Positions 9,743-19,800 of a stretch of DNA of 38,259 nucleotides are shown here, in pieces (position 1 is the first letter of the stretch; each line of letters starts with the position of its first letter). Under the pieces are notes generated by a model. That model searched no databases, had not been told where the DNA came from, and saw only the letters and a program-made list of their open reading frames with translations. The stretch comes from Coprobacter secundus (GTDB taxonomy: Bacteria > Bacteroidota > Bacteroidia > Bacteroidales > Coprobacteraceae). The stretch covers positions 1 through 38,259 of the forward strand of contig JTDA01000023.1 of NCBI GenBank assembly GCA_000803105.1. Direction: 5' to 3'. A program made the translations under genes and the position numbers.

Positions 9743-11491
9743 ATGAAAAAAAATTTTTACTTTCTATTATTGTTGTTGGCATCGTTTTTTGCTTCTATGC
9801 GAGCAGCCGATACTTTTTATGTAAATCCATTTGCAGATAATACCAGTGATGATAATGCAGGTACAAAATCTGCTCCGTGGGCAACTCTGAATCCGGGAAA
9901 GTGGACTGATGGTTGTACTGTCGTTATTCAATCGTTAGTTTTTCTGGATGTTGCTCAATCTATATCTATTCCTTGTAATGTTACATTGGTTGGGGAGGAG
10001 AGTGTAGATGCTCTTCCTATTATTTTAGGATACGATGATAGTGAAGAGGTACCATCGGAATGCCAGCGTTTTTTTAACATATCTGATGGAAAGACAATTA
10101 CGATAAAAAATCTTGAAATAGCAAATATGAATAGTTCTGACGGAGCAGCGGGATGGGGTGGTATTTTCAATGTAGATGTAAACTCTACGCTAAATCTGGA
10201 AAATGTGAGCATACGTAATGTATTTTTAGGCGGAGCAACAGGCGGTGGTGCTATTTGGGTCGGAGGAAAACTAAATTGTAAAAATGTTCTTTTTGAAAAT
10301 TGTGTGTCTCGTCAAGGTGGTGCTGTATTTATAAATGGAAACAGCCCGGTTTCATTTGAGGGGTGTACTTTTAAGAATAATAGTTGTGGAGATATTGATG
10401 ATTATAAAATGGGGGGCGCTGTTTGTATTGATGTTGCAGACCAAGCAAATGTAACTTTTGACAAGTGTTATTTTGATTCCAATATATGCCAGCATATAGA
10501 CAAATATCCGGCTGGAGGAGCAATTTACTTAAGAGGGGCAAATCCTAAAGTATATATAAGTAATTCGACTTTTTATAATAATGATGGTGGAAGTGCAGGA
10601 GGAGCATTCAACTTTCAGAGAGTAGAACAAGATGAAAACCAAAACATAGATATACGTTTCATCAATAACGTATTTACACGTAATAAATTATCTTATAATG
10701 CTGCGCATCACGGAATTGTAATTAATTTTAGCTGGGGATCATATGACAAAATAGGAGGTACTGTTGCATTCGTTAATAATACTTTTTATAAAAATTTTAC
10801 GGATAATGCGGTACAATCTTCTTTGTTTATGAATTCATTACCGGTTGATTTAGTCGTTGCCAATAACATAGTTTTGGATAAGAATGGAGAGTTGGGTTTT
10901 GGCCTTGTATTCAATGAAGAGAATCAGATAGCATTTAAATCGACTAAAGTTCAGAGTAATATTATGGATGCCGGTTTTGGTGGTACTCGTCTTCCTTCTT
11001 TTGATGCAGCGGTACAGGACGAGAGCAATAAAGCTGATTTATCAAATGAAGATGTTAAGTTATCTGAAGAGCTGATAATCCCGGCAATAGGTACACCTTA
11101 CCTTGCATTGAATGAAGGTTCTGTTGCTATTGATGCTGGAGTTAATAGTGTTTCTGTCGGTGGAGGAAATATTGTTCCGAATTTTGATATTAGAGGTGCT
11201 GAAATGGTAGGAGGGCACAAAGATGTCGGAGCTTATGAGTATGGGGGTATAGTAGGAATAGAAAAAACAGAACGGGAAACAATGGTACTTGCTTATCCTA
11301 ATCCTTTTGTTGATGTGATTTATCTGGCAACCGAAGCCGCCCGGGTCAATGTATTTGATATGGCAGGAGTATGTTTAATTTCTGAGACTGTTGTGACTAA
11401 AATCAATACATCTGCCTTAAATCCGGGTTTTTATATTGTACAAATTATTGATAACGCGGGTAATGTCTCCAGTAGAATAATGTGGAAATAG
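9743..11491 (+). CDS. secreted beta-helix repeat protein with T9SS tail (paralogue 2)
   Basis: A 582-residue paralogue of the preceding gene with the same architecture: signal peptide (to about residue 21), FYVNPFADN ... APWATLN opening, GGA(I/V) and F-x-N-N beta-helix rungs, a SVAIDAG ... DVGAYEYGG choice-of-anchor-Q-like region, and a T9SS type A tail (AYPNPFVDV, FDMAGVCL, PGFYIVQI). The tandem arrangement indicates local duplication followed by divergence. Both paralogues have almost the same bases at the start (TATACCTATGAAAA). The gene stands alone between two terminators, so it probably has its own promoter within 9706-9742 or is fed by read-through. The product should be carried across the outer membrane by T9SS; its substrate or partner is unknown. 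Confidence 0.88.
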   Translation: MKKNFYFLLLLLASFFASMRAADTFYVNPFADNTSDDNAGTKSAPWATLNPGKWTDGCTVVIQSLVFLDVAQSISIPCNVTLVGEESVDALPIILGYDDSEEVPSECQRFFNISDGKTITIKNLEIANMNSSDGAAGWGGIFNVDVNSTLNLENVSIRNVFLGGATGGGAIWVGGKLNCKNVLFENCVSRQGGAVFINGNSPVSFEGCTFKNNSCGDIDDYKMGGAVCIDVADQANVTFDKCYFDSNICQHIDKYPAGGAIYLRGANPKVYISNSTFYNNDGGSAGGAFNFQRVEQDENQNIDIRFINNVFTRNKLSYNAAHHGIVINFSWGSYDKIGGTVAFVNNTFYKNFTDNAVQSSLFMNSLPVDLVVANNIVLDKNGELGFGLVFNEENQIAFKSTKVQSNIMDAGFGGTRLPSFDAAVQDESNKADLSNEDVKLSEELIIPAIGTPYLALNEGSVAIDAGVNSVSVGGGNIVPNFDIRGAEMVGGHKDVGAYEYGGIVGIEKTERETMVLAYPNPFVDVIYLATEAARVNVFDMAGVCLISETVVTKINTSALNPGFYIVQIIDNAGNVSSRIMWK

Positions 11492-11514
11492 AATAACATA
11501 AAATAAAAAAAGAG

Positions 11515-11551
11515 AAATGCCCGGATATTATGTTGTTTGGGCATTTTTTTT
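11515..11551 (+). terminator. rho-independent terminator
   Basis: AAATGCCC (11515-11522) pairs perfectly with GGGCATTT (11539-11546) around a 16-base loop, and the T-run continues to 11551. It lies 23 bases after the stop codon of the second beta-helix paralogue. Confidence 0.85.
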
Positions 11552-11616
11552 GTTTAAGAAATAATGCTATTGAAAATATATAGGATTTTACTTATTATTC
11601 TGAAAAACAATTACTA

Positions 11617-11630
11617 AATTGGTATCGAAA
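11617..11630 (+). promoter_or_regulatory. half-site resembling the inverted repeat at 5741
   Basis: AATTGGTATCGAAA at 11617-11630 matches AATTGGTGTCGTAA at 5742-5755 at 12 of 14 positions. It lies 54-67 bases before the ATG of the GH127 gene. I found no counterpart in the short gaps before 7864 and 9743. It is a candidate shared regulator site, but chance similarity in AT-rich DNA cannot be excluded. Confidence 0.3.
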
Positions 11631-11683
11631 ATATATGCAAATATTGATGTTATAGTTTATACCAGTTTATATTAATAATACCC

Positions 11684-13540
11684 ATGAAACGATACATTTT
11701 ATTATCAACAGTTTGTTTGGTATTGTGGAATTGTACCGGACGAAAAGATGTTCAGAATCAGGACTCTTTAAAGATGATTCGGCAGGTCGATTTTTCGCAT
11801 GTAAAAATTACTGATAATTTTTGGTCACCTCGTTTAGATAAACATGTATCGGCGACTTTGCCTGTTTGTATTAATCAAATAGAAAATCAAACTGGGCGTA
11901 TGCAGAATTTTGTAAATGCCGCTATAGGAAAGGGAGAGCACTCAGGAATATTTTTTGATGATTCAGATGTTTATAAAGCTTTGGAGGGAATTGCCTACAG
12001 TCTAATAAATAATCCTAATCCGGAATTAGAGAGAAAAGCTGATGAATGGATCGACAAGATTGCTGCAGCTCAACAAGAGGATGGATATATTAATACATAT
12101 TATACTTTGACGGGACTTGAGAATCGTTGGACAAATATGGATAAACATGAGATGTATTGTGCCGGTCATATGATAGAGGCTGCTGTTGCCTATTATCAGG
12201 CAACGGGCAAACGTAAGTTATTAGATGTAAGTATTCGTATGGCTGATCATATGATATCTCTGTTCGGTCCGGACAAGCGGCATTGGGTTCCGGGACATGA
12301 AGAAATCGAGTTGGCCTTGGTCAAACTCTATAGAATAACTAAAGAACAGAAATATCTTGATTTTGCTTATTGGTTATTAGAGGAACGTGGTCACGGTTAT
12401 GGTAGTAAGGGTAATGAGGGCGAGTGGGATCCTTTTTATTATCAGGATACTGTCCCCGTACGGGATTTGGAAAGTATATCTGGTCATGCAGTACGTTGCA
12501 TGTATTTGTATTGTGGAATGGCTGATGTTGCAGCTTTAAAGCACGATACAGCTTATATAGCAGCAATGGATCGCCTGTGGGATGATGTAGTTTTACGGAA
12601 TATGTATGTTACGGGAGGTATAGGTTCTTCTAAAAATAATGAGGGATTTACAGACGATTATGATTTACCAAATTTGGAAGCTTATTGTGAAACATGTGCT
12701 TCAGTGGGGATGGTTTATTGGAACCAACGGATGAATCAGTTTACTGGTGATTCGAAGTATATAGATGTACTGGAACGGTCGATGTATAATGGGGCCTTGG
12801 CTGGGGTCTCTTTGTCTGGGGATCGTTTCTTTTATGTAAATCCATTGGAGTCGAAGGGAGACCATCATCGTCAGGAATGGTATGGTTGTGCTTGTTGCCC
12901 GAGCCAAATTTCCCGATTTTTACCGTCGATCGGAAATTATATTTATGGAATTTCTGCAAATGCTTTATGGGTAAATTTGTTTATTGGTAATACAGCTCGG
13001 TTGGCTATAGATGGCAATGACGTTATTTTAAAGCAAGAGACAAATTACCCGTGGGATGGTTTGGTAAAGTTTACTGTTGCGTCAAATCGGCCGTTGAGTA
13101 AAGAGCTCCGTATTCGTATTCCGGGTTGGTGCAAAAGCTATTCTTTATCGATAAATGGTAAGGATATATATGTCCCCGTTGAAAAAGGATATGCTGTAAT
13201 TTCCAATTGGAAATCGGGTGATATTATTTCTTTGAATATGGATATGCCTGTTGAGAAAGTTGCTGCAGACCCTCGAGTAAAACAAGATATGGGTAAACGG
13301 GCAGTACAGCGAGGGCCGTTGGTATATTGTTTAGAAGAAATTGATAATAAAAAAGATTTTGACCGGTTGAGGTTAACGGCTTCTACCGATTTCAAAGTAC
13401 AACAAAAAACTGAATTTTTAGGAGAAATTACGACAATACAGGCTGTAACAGGAGAGCAACGGTTGTTATTTGTACCTTATTATGCTTGGGATAATCGAGA
13501 AGCTGGTAAAATGAAAGTTTGGATAGATTATCAAGAATAA
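11684..13540 (+). CDS. GH127 family glycosidase (beta-L-arabinofuranosidase-like, formerly DUF1680), lipoprotein
   Basis: A 618-residue protein whose lipoprotein signal peptide ends VLWNC, so Cys17 is probably lipidated. The body matches GH127: an alpha/alpha barrel with YCAGHMIEAA, the zinc-site motif CETCA (Glu336, Cys338) and CACCP (Cys404, Cys405). In the characterised family member HypBA1 the equivalent residues are Glu338, Cys340, Cys417 and Cys418, with Cys417 the nucleophile; the acid/base Glu322 would align with Glu320 here. The expected reaction is release of terminal beta-L-arabinofuranose or, as in some GH127 enzymes acting on rhamnogalacturonan II, a related branched sugar acid. 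There is no acidic surface-export signal right after the lipid cysteine, so a periplasmic position is likely. It is the only clearly assignable glycosidase of the HTCS cluster, and has its own promoter region downstream of a terminator. Confidence 0.93.
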   Translation: MKRYILLSTVCLVLWNCTGRKDVQNQDSLKMIRQVDFSHVKITDNFWSPRLDKHVSATLPVCINQIENQTGRMQNFVNAAIGKGEHSGIFFDDSDVYKALEGIAYSLINNPNPELERKADEWIDKIAAAQQEDGYINTYYTLTGLENRWTNMDKHEMYCAGHMIEAAVAYYQATGKRKLLDVSIRMADHMISLFGPDKRHWVPGHEEIELALVKLYRITKEQKYLDFAYWLLEERGHGYGSKGNEGEWDPFYYQDTVPVRDLESISGHAVRCMYLYCGMADVAALKHDTAYIAAMDRLWDDVVLRNMYVTGGIGSSKNNEGFTDDYDLPNLEAYCETCASVGMVYWNQRMNQFTGDSKYIDVLERSMYNGALAGVSLSGDRFFYVNPLESKGDHHRQEWYGCACCPSQISRFLPSIGNYIYGISANALWVNLFIGNTARLAIDGNDVILKQETNYPWDGLVKFTVASNRPLSKELRIRIPGWCKSYSLSINGKDIYVPVEKGYAVISNWKSGDIISLNMDMPVEKVAADPRVKQDMGKRAVQRGPLVYCLEEIDNKKDFDRLRLTASTDFKVQQKTEFLGEITTIQAVTGEQRLLFVPYYAWDNREAGKMKVWIDYQE

Positions 13541-13579
13541 TAATTTTATTTTTTGGCAACTATTGAGAGGTATGTCGAA

Positions 13580-14245
13580 TCACGCGATTCTTCCTCGTAA
13601 TATCTCCCTCTTTCCACTTAGAGGTCCGGGTAGGCGTTCTACGATAAATCCTGATCGCTGGAGACGTCTGCGTACTTCTCCTTTTGCGCAGTAAGTACTT
13701 AAAATTCCACCGGAAGGCATTGTTGCCGCTATTTTGGAAAAAATAACTTCTTCCCACAATTCTGGTTGTTTTTCGGGGGCAAAAGCATCGAAGTATACCA
13801 CATCATATTGTTTTTTAAAAGTATGTTGGGTAAGGTCTGACTGTATTTTTAGAAGAGTAAATTTGGAAGTTATAGTTATTGTTTTGTTCCATTCTGTCTC
13901 ATGTAATTGCCGGAAGAGCCGATTATATTCTGGAGCGATTGTTTCTGGATATTGTAAAGGTTCGATTTCATCCCAGTCCAGCGGGAAGAGTTCGAGAGTT
14001 GTATAAATCACGGGTATCTGTCTCTTTATGGTATCGAGTAATGTCAGAAAAGCATTTAGACCGGTTCCAAATCCGATTTCCAGTATCCGTACAGGACAAG
14101 AATTACTTTGGTGTAATGCTGTTTCGATATATACGTGACGGGCTTCTTCCAAAGCCCCTTTTATAGAATGATAATGTTCGTCTATTTCTGGAATATACAG
14201 TGTTGCCGAACCATCGGCAGTCATTTCTTTAATGAGCCTTTTCAT
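13580..14245 (-). CDS. mnmD: tRNA (5-methylaminomethyl-2-thiouridine34) methyltransferase MnmD
   Basis: A 221-residue SAM-dependent methyltransferase. I start it at the ATG at 14245 (MKRLIKEMTADGS); an in-frame ATG at 14269 would add eight residues not expected for the family. The SAM-binding loop LEIGFGTGLNAF lies at about residues 55-66. The motif YFDAFAPEKQPELW and the C-terminal GPLSGKREILRG are typical of the DUF752/MnmD family. The enzyme methylates nm5(s2)U at wobble position 34 of certain tRNAs to mnm5(s2)U, and is a stand-alone version of the methyltransferase half of MnmC. It acts in the cytoplasm. It converges on the GH127 gene with a 39-base gap and is divergent from the TonB-dependent receptor. 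It is a housekeeping gene and marks the right boundary of the glycan cluster. Confidence 0.92.
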   Translation of the reverse strand: MKRLIKEMTADGSATLYIPEIDEHYHSIKGALEEARHVYIETALHQSNSCPVRILEIGFGTGLNAFLTLLDTIKRQIPVIYTTLELFPLDWDEIEPLQYPETIAPEYNRLFRQLHETEWNKTITITSKFTLLKIQSDLTQHTFKKQYDVVYFDAFAPEKQPELWEEVIFSKIAATMPSGGILSTYCAKGEVRRRLQRSGFIVERLPGPLSGKREILRGRIA

Positions 14246-14285
14246 GTTTGTTCTATAAAATGGAAACAAATACTTTTTTTTACGC

Positions 14286-14305
14286 TATTTTTGCCTTTAT
14301 TTTTG
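14286..14305 (+). promoter_or_regulatory. two TATTTTTG boxes, candidate -7 promoter elements
   Basis: TATTTTTG occurs at 14286-14293 and again at 14298-14305, both matching the Bacteroidota -7 consensus TAnnTTTG, and 34-54 bases before the receptor start. I do not see a well-spaced TTTG -33 element, so the assignment is tentative. Confidence 0.45.
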
Positions 14306-14338
14306 TTATACAGCAAAAGTAATAAATTTATGATAAGC

Positions 14339-16720
14339 ATGAAAAAGAGTTTATTCTTCTTTCTTCTCTGTTTATTGGCATTTTCTGCTACTGCACAGCA
14401 GGCTTATCGTATTATAGGTACGGTAACAGAACGAAACAGCCGGGAGAGAATACCCTATGTCAGTGTAGCCGTTTGGAATTCTTCTAAAGGGACTCAGACC
14501 GATAGTTTGGGTCGGTTTTCTATTACAGGAGTTACTCCGGGGATATATCGGCTCCAAGTTTCAGGGTTGGGATATAAGACTGTTATTACTCCGGAGTTTC
14601 GTTTATCATCGCATGATTATACACTGGATATAGAAGTAGAAGAAAATCGCATAAATTTGAGAGAGGTAAGTGTGACGGCATCGCCTTTTCGTCGTTCGGT
14701 AGAAAGCCCTATTGCAATGAGGGTAATCGGTTTGCAGGAAATAGAAAAAAGCCCTGGGGCCAATCGGGATATTTCCAAAGTTGTGAATTCTTTTCCCGGG
14801 GTAGCTTCTACGGTAGGTAGTGGTTATCGGAATGATTTATTGGTTCGAGGCGGAGGGCCTTCGGAAAATCGTTTCTATCTGGATGGCGTGGAGATACCTA
14901 ATATCAATCATTTCAGTACACAAGGAGCTTCGGGAGGACCGATGGGAATTATTGATGCTGATTTTATTCGGGAAGTCAATTTTTATACTGGAGCATTTCC
15001 TACCAGTCGAGGAAATGCATTGAGTTCTGTGCTCGATTTCAAATTGTTAGATGGAGATGCACGAAAATGTAGTGTAAAGGCTACAGTTGGGGCTTCAGAG
15101 GTTTCGTTGACTTCAAATGGACATATAGGTGATAAGACAACCTATTTGGTATCTGTTCGCCAGTCATATCTTCAGTTGTTATTTTCTATTCTCGATATGC
15201 CGTTTTTGCCCCGGTACACTGATGCCCAGTTCAAGATAAAAACTCGTTTTTCCCGGTATCATGAATTGACATTATTGGGATTGGGCGCGATAGATGATAT
15301 GAGACTCAATAAAGATACTGACCCTACAGATGAAGGAAAACAATATATATTGAATTATCTGCCTGTAATAAAACAGAATACGTATACATTAGGTGCTGTT
15401 TATAAACATTATGGCGGTCGGCATATACAAACGGTTGTCCTCAGCCATAGTTTTATGAATAATAAAAATACGAAATATTTGGATAATGATGAAAGCCGTC
15501 CAGAGAATCTGACATTAAGATATCGTTCAGATGAAGTAGAAAGCCATTTCCGTTTCGAAAATTTATCGACATTGAGATTGTTTAAAATTAATGCTGGTGT
15601 GAATCTCGATTATGCAATGTATCGTAATCGTACTTTGCAAAAAGCTTTTGCTCATAATCAGGCGACCGAGTATAACTATCGTACGGATATGGGGGTGTTT
15701 AAATGGGGGGTGTTTGGTACGGTTTCGTATGAAATGGATAATGGCCGGTTCTCTACCTCTTTGGGAATGAGATTGGATGCAAATAATTATTCTTCGCGAA
15801 TGAATAATCCGTTGAAGCAATTTTCTCCGCGTTTATCGTTATCTTATAATTTGTGTGGAGATGTGTGGGTCAATGGAAGTATCGGCCGTTATTATCAATT
15901 ACCAGCCTATACCACGATGGGATATAAAGAAAATAATGTCTTGGTAAATAAATATAATGGGTTGATGTACATTCGTTCTGATCAGGCAGTCGCTGGTTTG
16001 GAGTATCGTTTGGGTAGAGATGCCAGAATCACTGTAGAAGGCTTTTATAAAAAATATGACCATGCACCCTTATCTCTTACCGATAGTATTCCTTTGGCTT
16101 GTAAAGGGACGGATTACGGGGCCTCGGGAAATGAAGCGGCAGCTTCGGTTTCGCAAGGTAGAGCATTCGGTATCGAAACGATGGTCCGATGGTTTGGCAG
16201 TAAACGTTTTAATATGTTGGCATCTTATACTTTCTTCCGAAGTCAATTTAAAAGTCCGCTAACCGATCGTTACATTTCTTCTGCTTGGGATAACCGGCAT
16301 TTGTTAACTTTATCAGGAACTTATAAATTGCCTAAGCATTGGGATGTAGGCTTGAAATTTCGTTTGATGGGAGGTGTGCCCTATACTCCTTATGACGAAT
16401 ATACATCATCGTTGGTAGATGCGTGGGATGCCACATCACGACCTTATTACGACTATGAACGATATAATACCGGTAGATTGAAGACCTTTACGCAAGTTGA
16501 CTTTCGTTTAGATAAGGTTTTCTATTTTAAGGGTGTAATGTTGGGGTTTTATATTGACTTACAAAACGTTTTAAATACAAAATATGATAATCCTCCGGTT
16601 TTGGTAAGTACGGGAAAAGAGTATACCGATGAGAATGGAGCCAAGCGTTATGAAATGAAATATATTGCCCAGCAAAGTGGTATTATATTACCAACGTTGG
16701 GTATTACAGTAGAGTTTTAG
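14339..16720 (+). CDS. TonB-dependent outer-membrane receptor
   Basis: I choose the ATG at 14339, which gives a 793-residue protein opening with a signal peptide (MKKSLFFFLLCLLAFSATAQ). The ATG at 14330 adds only MIS, and the open frame reaching back to 14135 overlaps mnmD and lacks a signal. A carboxypeptidase-regulatory-like domain (about 20-110; IGTVTERNSRERIPYVSV) precedes the plug (about 120-240, with LVRGGGPSENRFYLDGVEI) and a 22-strand-type barrel that ends with a terminal Phe. Such receptors import metal chelates, cofactors or oligosaccharides using TonB energy. No SusD partner lies beside it, and it lacks other SusC context, so a sugar-specific role is not supported. A 179-base gap separates it from the TPR gene, which may be transcribed separately. 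Confidence 0.93.
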   Translation: MKKSLFFFLLCLLAFSATAQQAYRIIGTVTERNSRERIPYVSVAVWNSSKGTQTDSLGRFSITGVTPGIYRLQVSGLGYKTVITPEFRLSSHDYTLDIEVEENRINLREVSVTASPFRRSVESPIAMRVIGLQEIEKSPGANRDISKVVNSFPGVASTVGSGYRNDLLVRGGGPSENRFYLDGVEIPNINHFSTQGASGGPMGIIDADFIREVNFYTGAFPTSRGNALSSVLDFKLLDGDARKCSVKATVGASEVSLTSNGHIGDKTTYLVSVRQSYLQLLFSILDMPFLPRYTDAQFKIKTRFSRYHELTLLGLGAIDDMRLNKDTDPTDEGKQYILNYLPVIKQNTYTLGAVYKHYGGRHIQTVVLSHSFMNNKNTKYLDNDESRPENLTLRYRSDEVESHFRFENLSTLRLFKINAGVNLDYAMYRNRTLQKAFAHNQATEYNYRTDMGVFKWGVFGTVSYEMDNGRFSTSLGMRLDANNYSSRMNNPLKQFSPRLSLSYNLCGDVWVNGSIGRYYQLPAYTTMGYKENNVLVNKYNGLMYIRSDQAVAGLEYRLGRDARITVEGFYKKYDHAPLSLTDSIPLACKGTDYGASGNEAAASVSQGRAFGIETMVRWFGSKRFNMLASYTFFRSQFKSPLTDRYISSAWDNRHLLTLSGTYKLPKHWDVGLKFRLMGGVPYTPYDEYTSSLVDAWDATSRPYYDYERYNTGRLKTFTQVDFRLDKVFYFKGVMLGFYIDLQNVLNTKYDNPPVLVSTGKEYTDENGAKRYEMKYIAQQSGIILPTLGITVEF

Positions 16721-16850
16721 TCTATGTCTGTTCCAACTTTTATTTGGAAAGCATTTTATAAATAAGGTCTTTAGAAAGTATGGTAAATAATTTTATACTT
16801 AAAAGAAAGTTAATTATTTGAGATAGGGATAAAGTGCCCGTAAAGTTTTC

Positions 16851-16858
16851 TATTTTTG
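16851..16858 (+). promoter_or_regulatory. TATTTTTG box, candidate -7 promoter element
   Basis: TATTTTTG 42 bases before the chosen ATG of the TPR gene fits TAnnTTTG. No -33 TTTG is seen at the usual spacing. Confidence 0.4.
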
Positions 16859-16899
16859 TTGGTTAAGAAATGTTTTTATATCAAAATCAGATGTATGTG

Positions 16900-19800
16900 A
16901 TGAGAAAAAAGGCAATTATAATTTCCGGTTTGATCTGTTGTTCCTTGGTATGGAATGCTTTTTCACAGGTTTCATACCAGTCAAATTTACCAGAGAGTTG
17001 GTTTGAAAGAGGAAAACAGATGTTTGAAACCCGTAATTATGTGGGATGTATAGATCAGCTGACACATTTTAAAACTTTATCAAAAGATGTTTATTTGATA
17101 CAGGAAGCTGATTTTATGCTTGCTGCTTCTGCTTACTATCGGAAAGATCCTCAGGCAGTACAAATGTTACAAAATTTTGTACGGAGGTATCCGGGTGCTG
17201 GCCAGATAGCTGAGGTAGAGTTTATGTCCGGGAACTATTATTTCTTTTCAAAAAAATATAGACAAGCCCTGAAATATTATAAAAAATTAAAGATAGAAGA
17301 CCTTGTTCCTTCCGAACAAGAAAAATTCTTGTTTAGAACAGGTGTTTCTTATTTGAAAAATGGTCAGATAGTAGAGGCTAAACCTTGTTTTGTGGCATTA
17401 TTAGCGGTTGGAAAAGATTATAAAGATGCTGCACAATTTTATGTGGCATATATACAATATACGGAGGGAAAATATGATGATGCACTCAAAGGATTTTTGC
17501 ACGTGCAGGATTTTCCTGAATTTAGAACGCCCGCTTCGTATTATATAGCACAAATTCGTTTTTTTAATGGCCAGTATTTACAGGTAATACAGACGGGAGA
17601 AAACTTATTGTCAGAGAATCCGGATAATGAATTTAATACGGAATTATATCGTCTGTTGGGTGAAAGTTATTCTCATCAGGGAGATAATAGTAAGACAATT
17701 AATTATTTGACTAAATATGTAAATAGCACGAACTCTCCGTTGAGAAGCAGCTTATATACATTGGGTGTTGCTCAATACCGGGAGGGAAAGTATGCCGATG
17801 CTATAAAACAGTTGAGCCGGGTCACGGATAAGGAAGATGTATTGGCGCAAAGTGCTTATTTGTATTTGGGACAGAGTTATATTAAAATTGGAGATAAAAA
17901 AAATGCAGCTATATCCTTTGATATTGCTTCTCAGTATAATTTTGATCGACAGATACAGGAAACGGCTTTGTACAATTATGCTTTGACTATCCATGAGACT
18001 TCATTGTCTCCTTTTGGGGAATCAGTTACTGTTTTCGAAAAGTTTCTGAATATGTTTCCGGCATCGAGATATGCTGATCAGATAAATGATTATCTGGTGG
18101 AAGTATATTTCAATACTCGTAATTATCAAGCGGCTTTGACATCCATTAATAAAATAAAACAGCCTGATAATAAAATATTGAAAGCGAAACAGCGCATATA
18201 TTTTCAGTTGGGAATAGAATATTTTACTAACTCGCAGATAGATAAGGCAATACAGAATTTTACTCAAGCTATTGTTTTGGGTAATTATGATCTTGAAATG
18301 AAAGCCCAGTCTTGTTTCTGGAGAGGAGAATGTCGTTATAGAAAAGGAGAATATGATAAAGCAGCTTCGGATTATCGGGCTTATCTCTCGACTACCGGAC
18401 AAAAAGATAAAGATATATATGCTCTGGCACGGTATGATTTGGCATATGCTAATTTTAAACAACACAAATTTACTCAGGCATTGGATGAATTTCTCCGGTA
18501 TGTATCCATACCTTCCGCTTCAGGAAATAAAGAAGTGCTGGCTGATGCATATAATCGTATAGGCGATTGTCATTATTATACACGAGAGTTTACTCAAGCT
18601 GAAGATGATTATTCTCAGGCGGTTTCTTTAGACCCTGCCGCTGGTGATTATGCTCTGTTCCAAAAGGCATTTATGGCCGGTTTGCAAAAAAAATATGAAC
18701 AGAAGATTTCCGGTATGGATCGTTTGATGTCTGATTATCCTCGTTCTGAATATGTGGATGATGCTATTTTTGAAAAAGGATTGACATACCTGCAATTAAA
18801 AAACTCTGATGCTGCGATACAATCCTTTAATCAGGTAATTAGAGAGTTTCCTCAAAGTCCTATTGCTCGTAAATCCGGGATACAGTTGGGTATGATTTAT
18901 TTCAATAATAACCAACTCGAACAGTCGATAATGGCGTATAAGACGGTTGTGTCGAATTATCCTGGTAGTGAAGAAGCCCGCATTGCAGTTGATGATTTGA
19001 AGTCTGTTTATTTGGAAAAGAATGACATCGGTTCTTATGCTTCATTTGTACAGTCGTTGAATGGGGCTGTTCCTTATCAGGTTTCTGAAATAGACTCGTT
19101 GACATATTTAGCTGCAGAACGGTCATTTATGAAAAAGCAGGATAAGTCATCATCAGAAAGTTTGATTAAGTATCTTCAAAGTTTTCCTGAGGGCGCATTT
19201 ACTACGCAAGCCCATTATTATTTAGGTTTATATTATTTTGATAATAAGCAATATGAATATGCTTGGAAGGAGCTGACGGCAGTGCGTCAGCATAATGATA
19301 ACCCGTTTGAAGAAGATGCTGTAGCAAAGATGGCTGAGATTAAATACCTAACTCAGGAGTACGCGGAAGCTCTTGATTTATATAAGACTTTAGAAGGAAA
19401 AGCAACATCAGGAGATAATCGGTTGGCTGCCAGACTGGGGGCAATGAGGAGTGCACAATACATTAAAAACTACACGGAAATTATTGTTGCTGCTGATAAT
19501 TTGCTTTCAGACACGAAGTTGTCACCTGAGTTAGTTAATGAAGCACGTTTTGCACGGGCAATGGCGCATTTGCAGAATGGACAGGCTATAAATGCCGTTC
19601 CGGATTTGCAGTTATTATCAAAAGACCCTCGTACCGTTTATGGTGCGGAAGCATCTTATCGGCTGGCCCAATATTATTTTGATAATGGAGATTTGAAGAA
19701 TGCCGAGCATCTTATCAATGAGATGATAGAAACCGGTACGCCTCATCAGTATTGGCTGGCTCGGGAGTTTATTTTATTAGCGGATATAAATATCGGCCGG

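Noticed and set aside
7864..11491. Autotransporter (Pmp-like) identity of the GGAI-repeat proteins
   Set aside because: There is no C-terminal autotransporter barrel; both proteins end in a T9SS sorting domain.
14135..14338. An upstream extension of the TonB-dependent receptor to 14135
   Set aside because: It overlaps mnmD on the other strand and would bury the clear signal peptide that starts at 14339.
14339..16720. SusC assignment for the TonB-dependent receptor, making a classical PUL with the GH127 gene
   Set aside because: No SusD gene is adjacent, mnmD lies between it and the glycan cluster, and the receptor is a general one with a short N-terminal domain.
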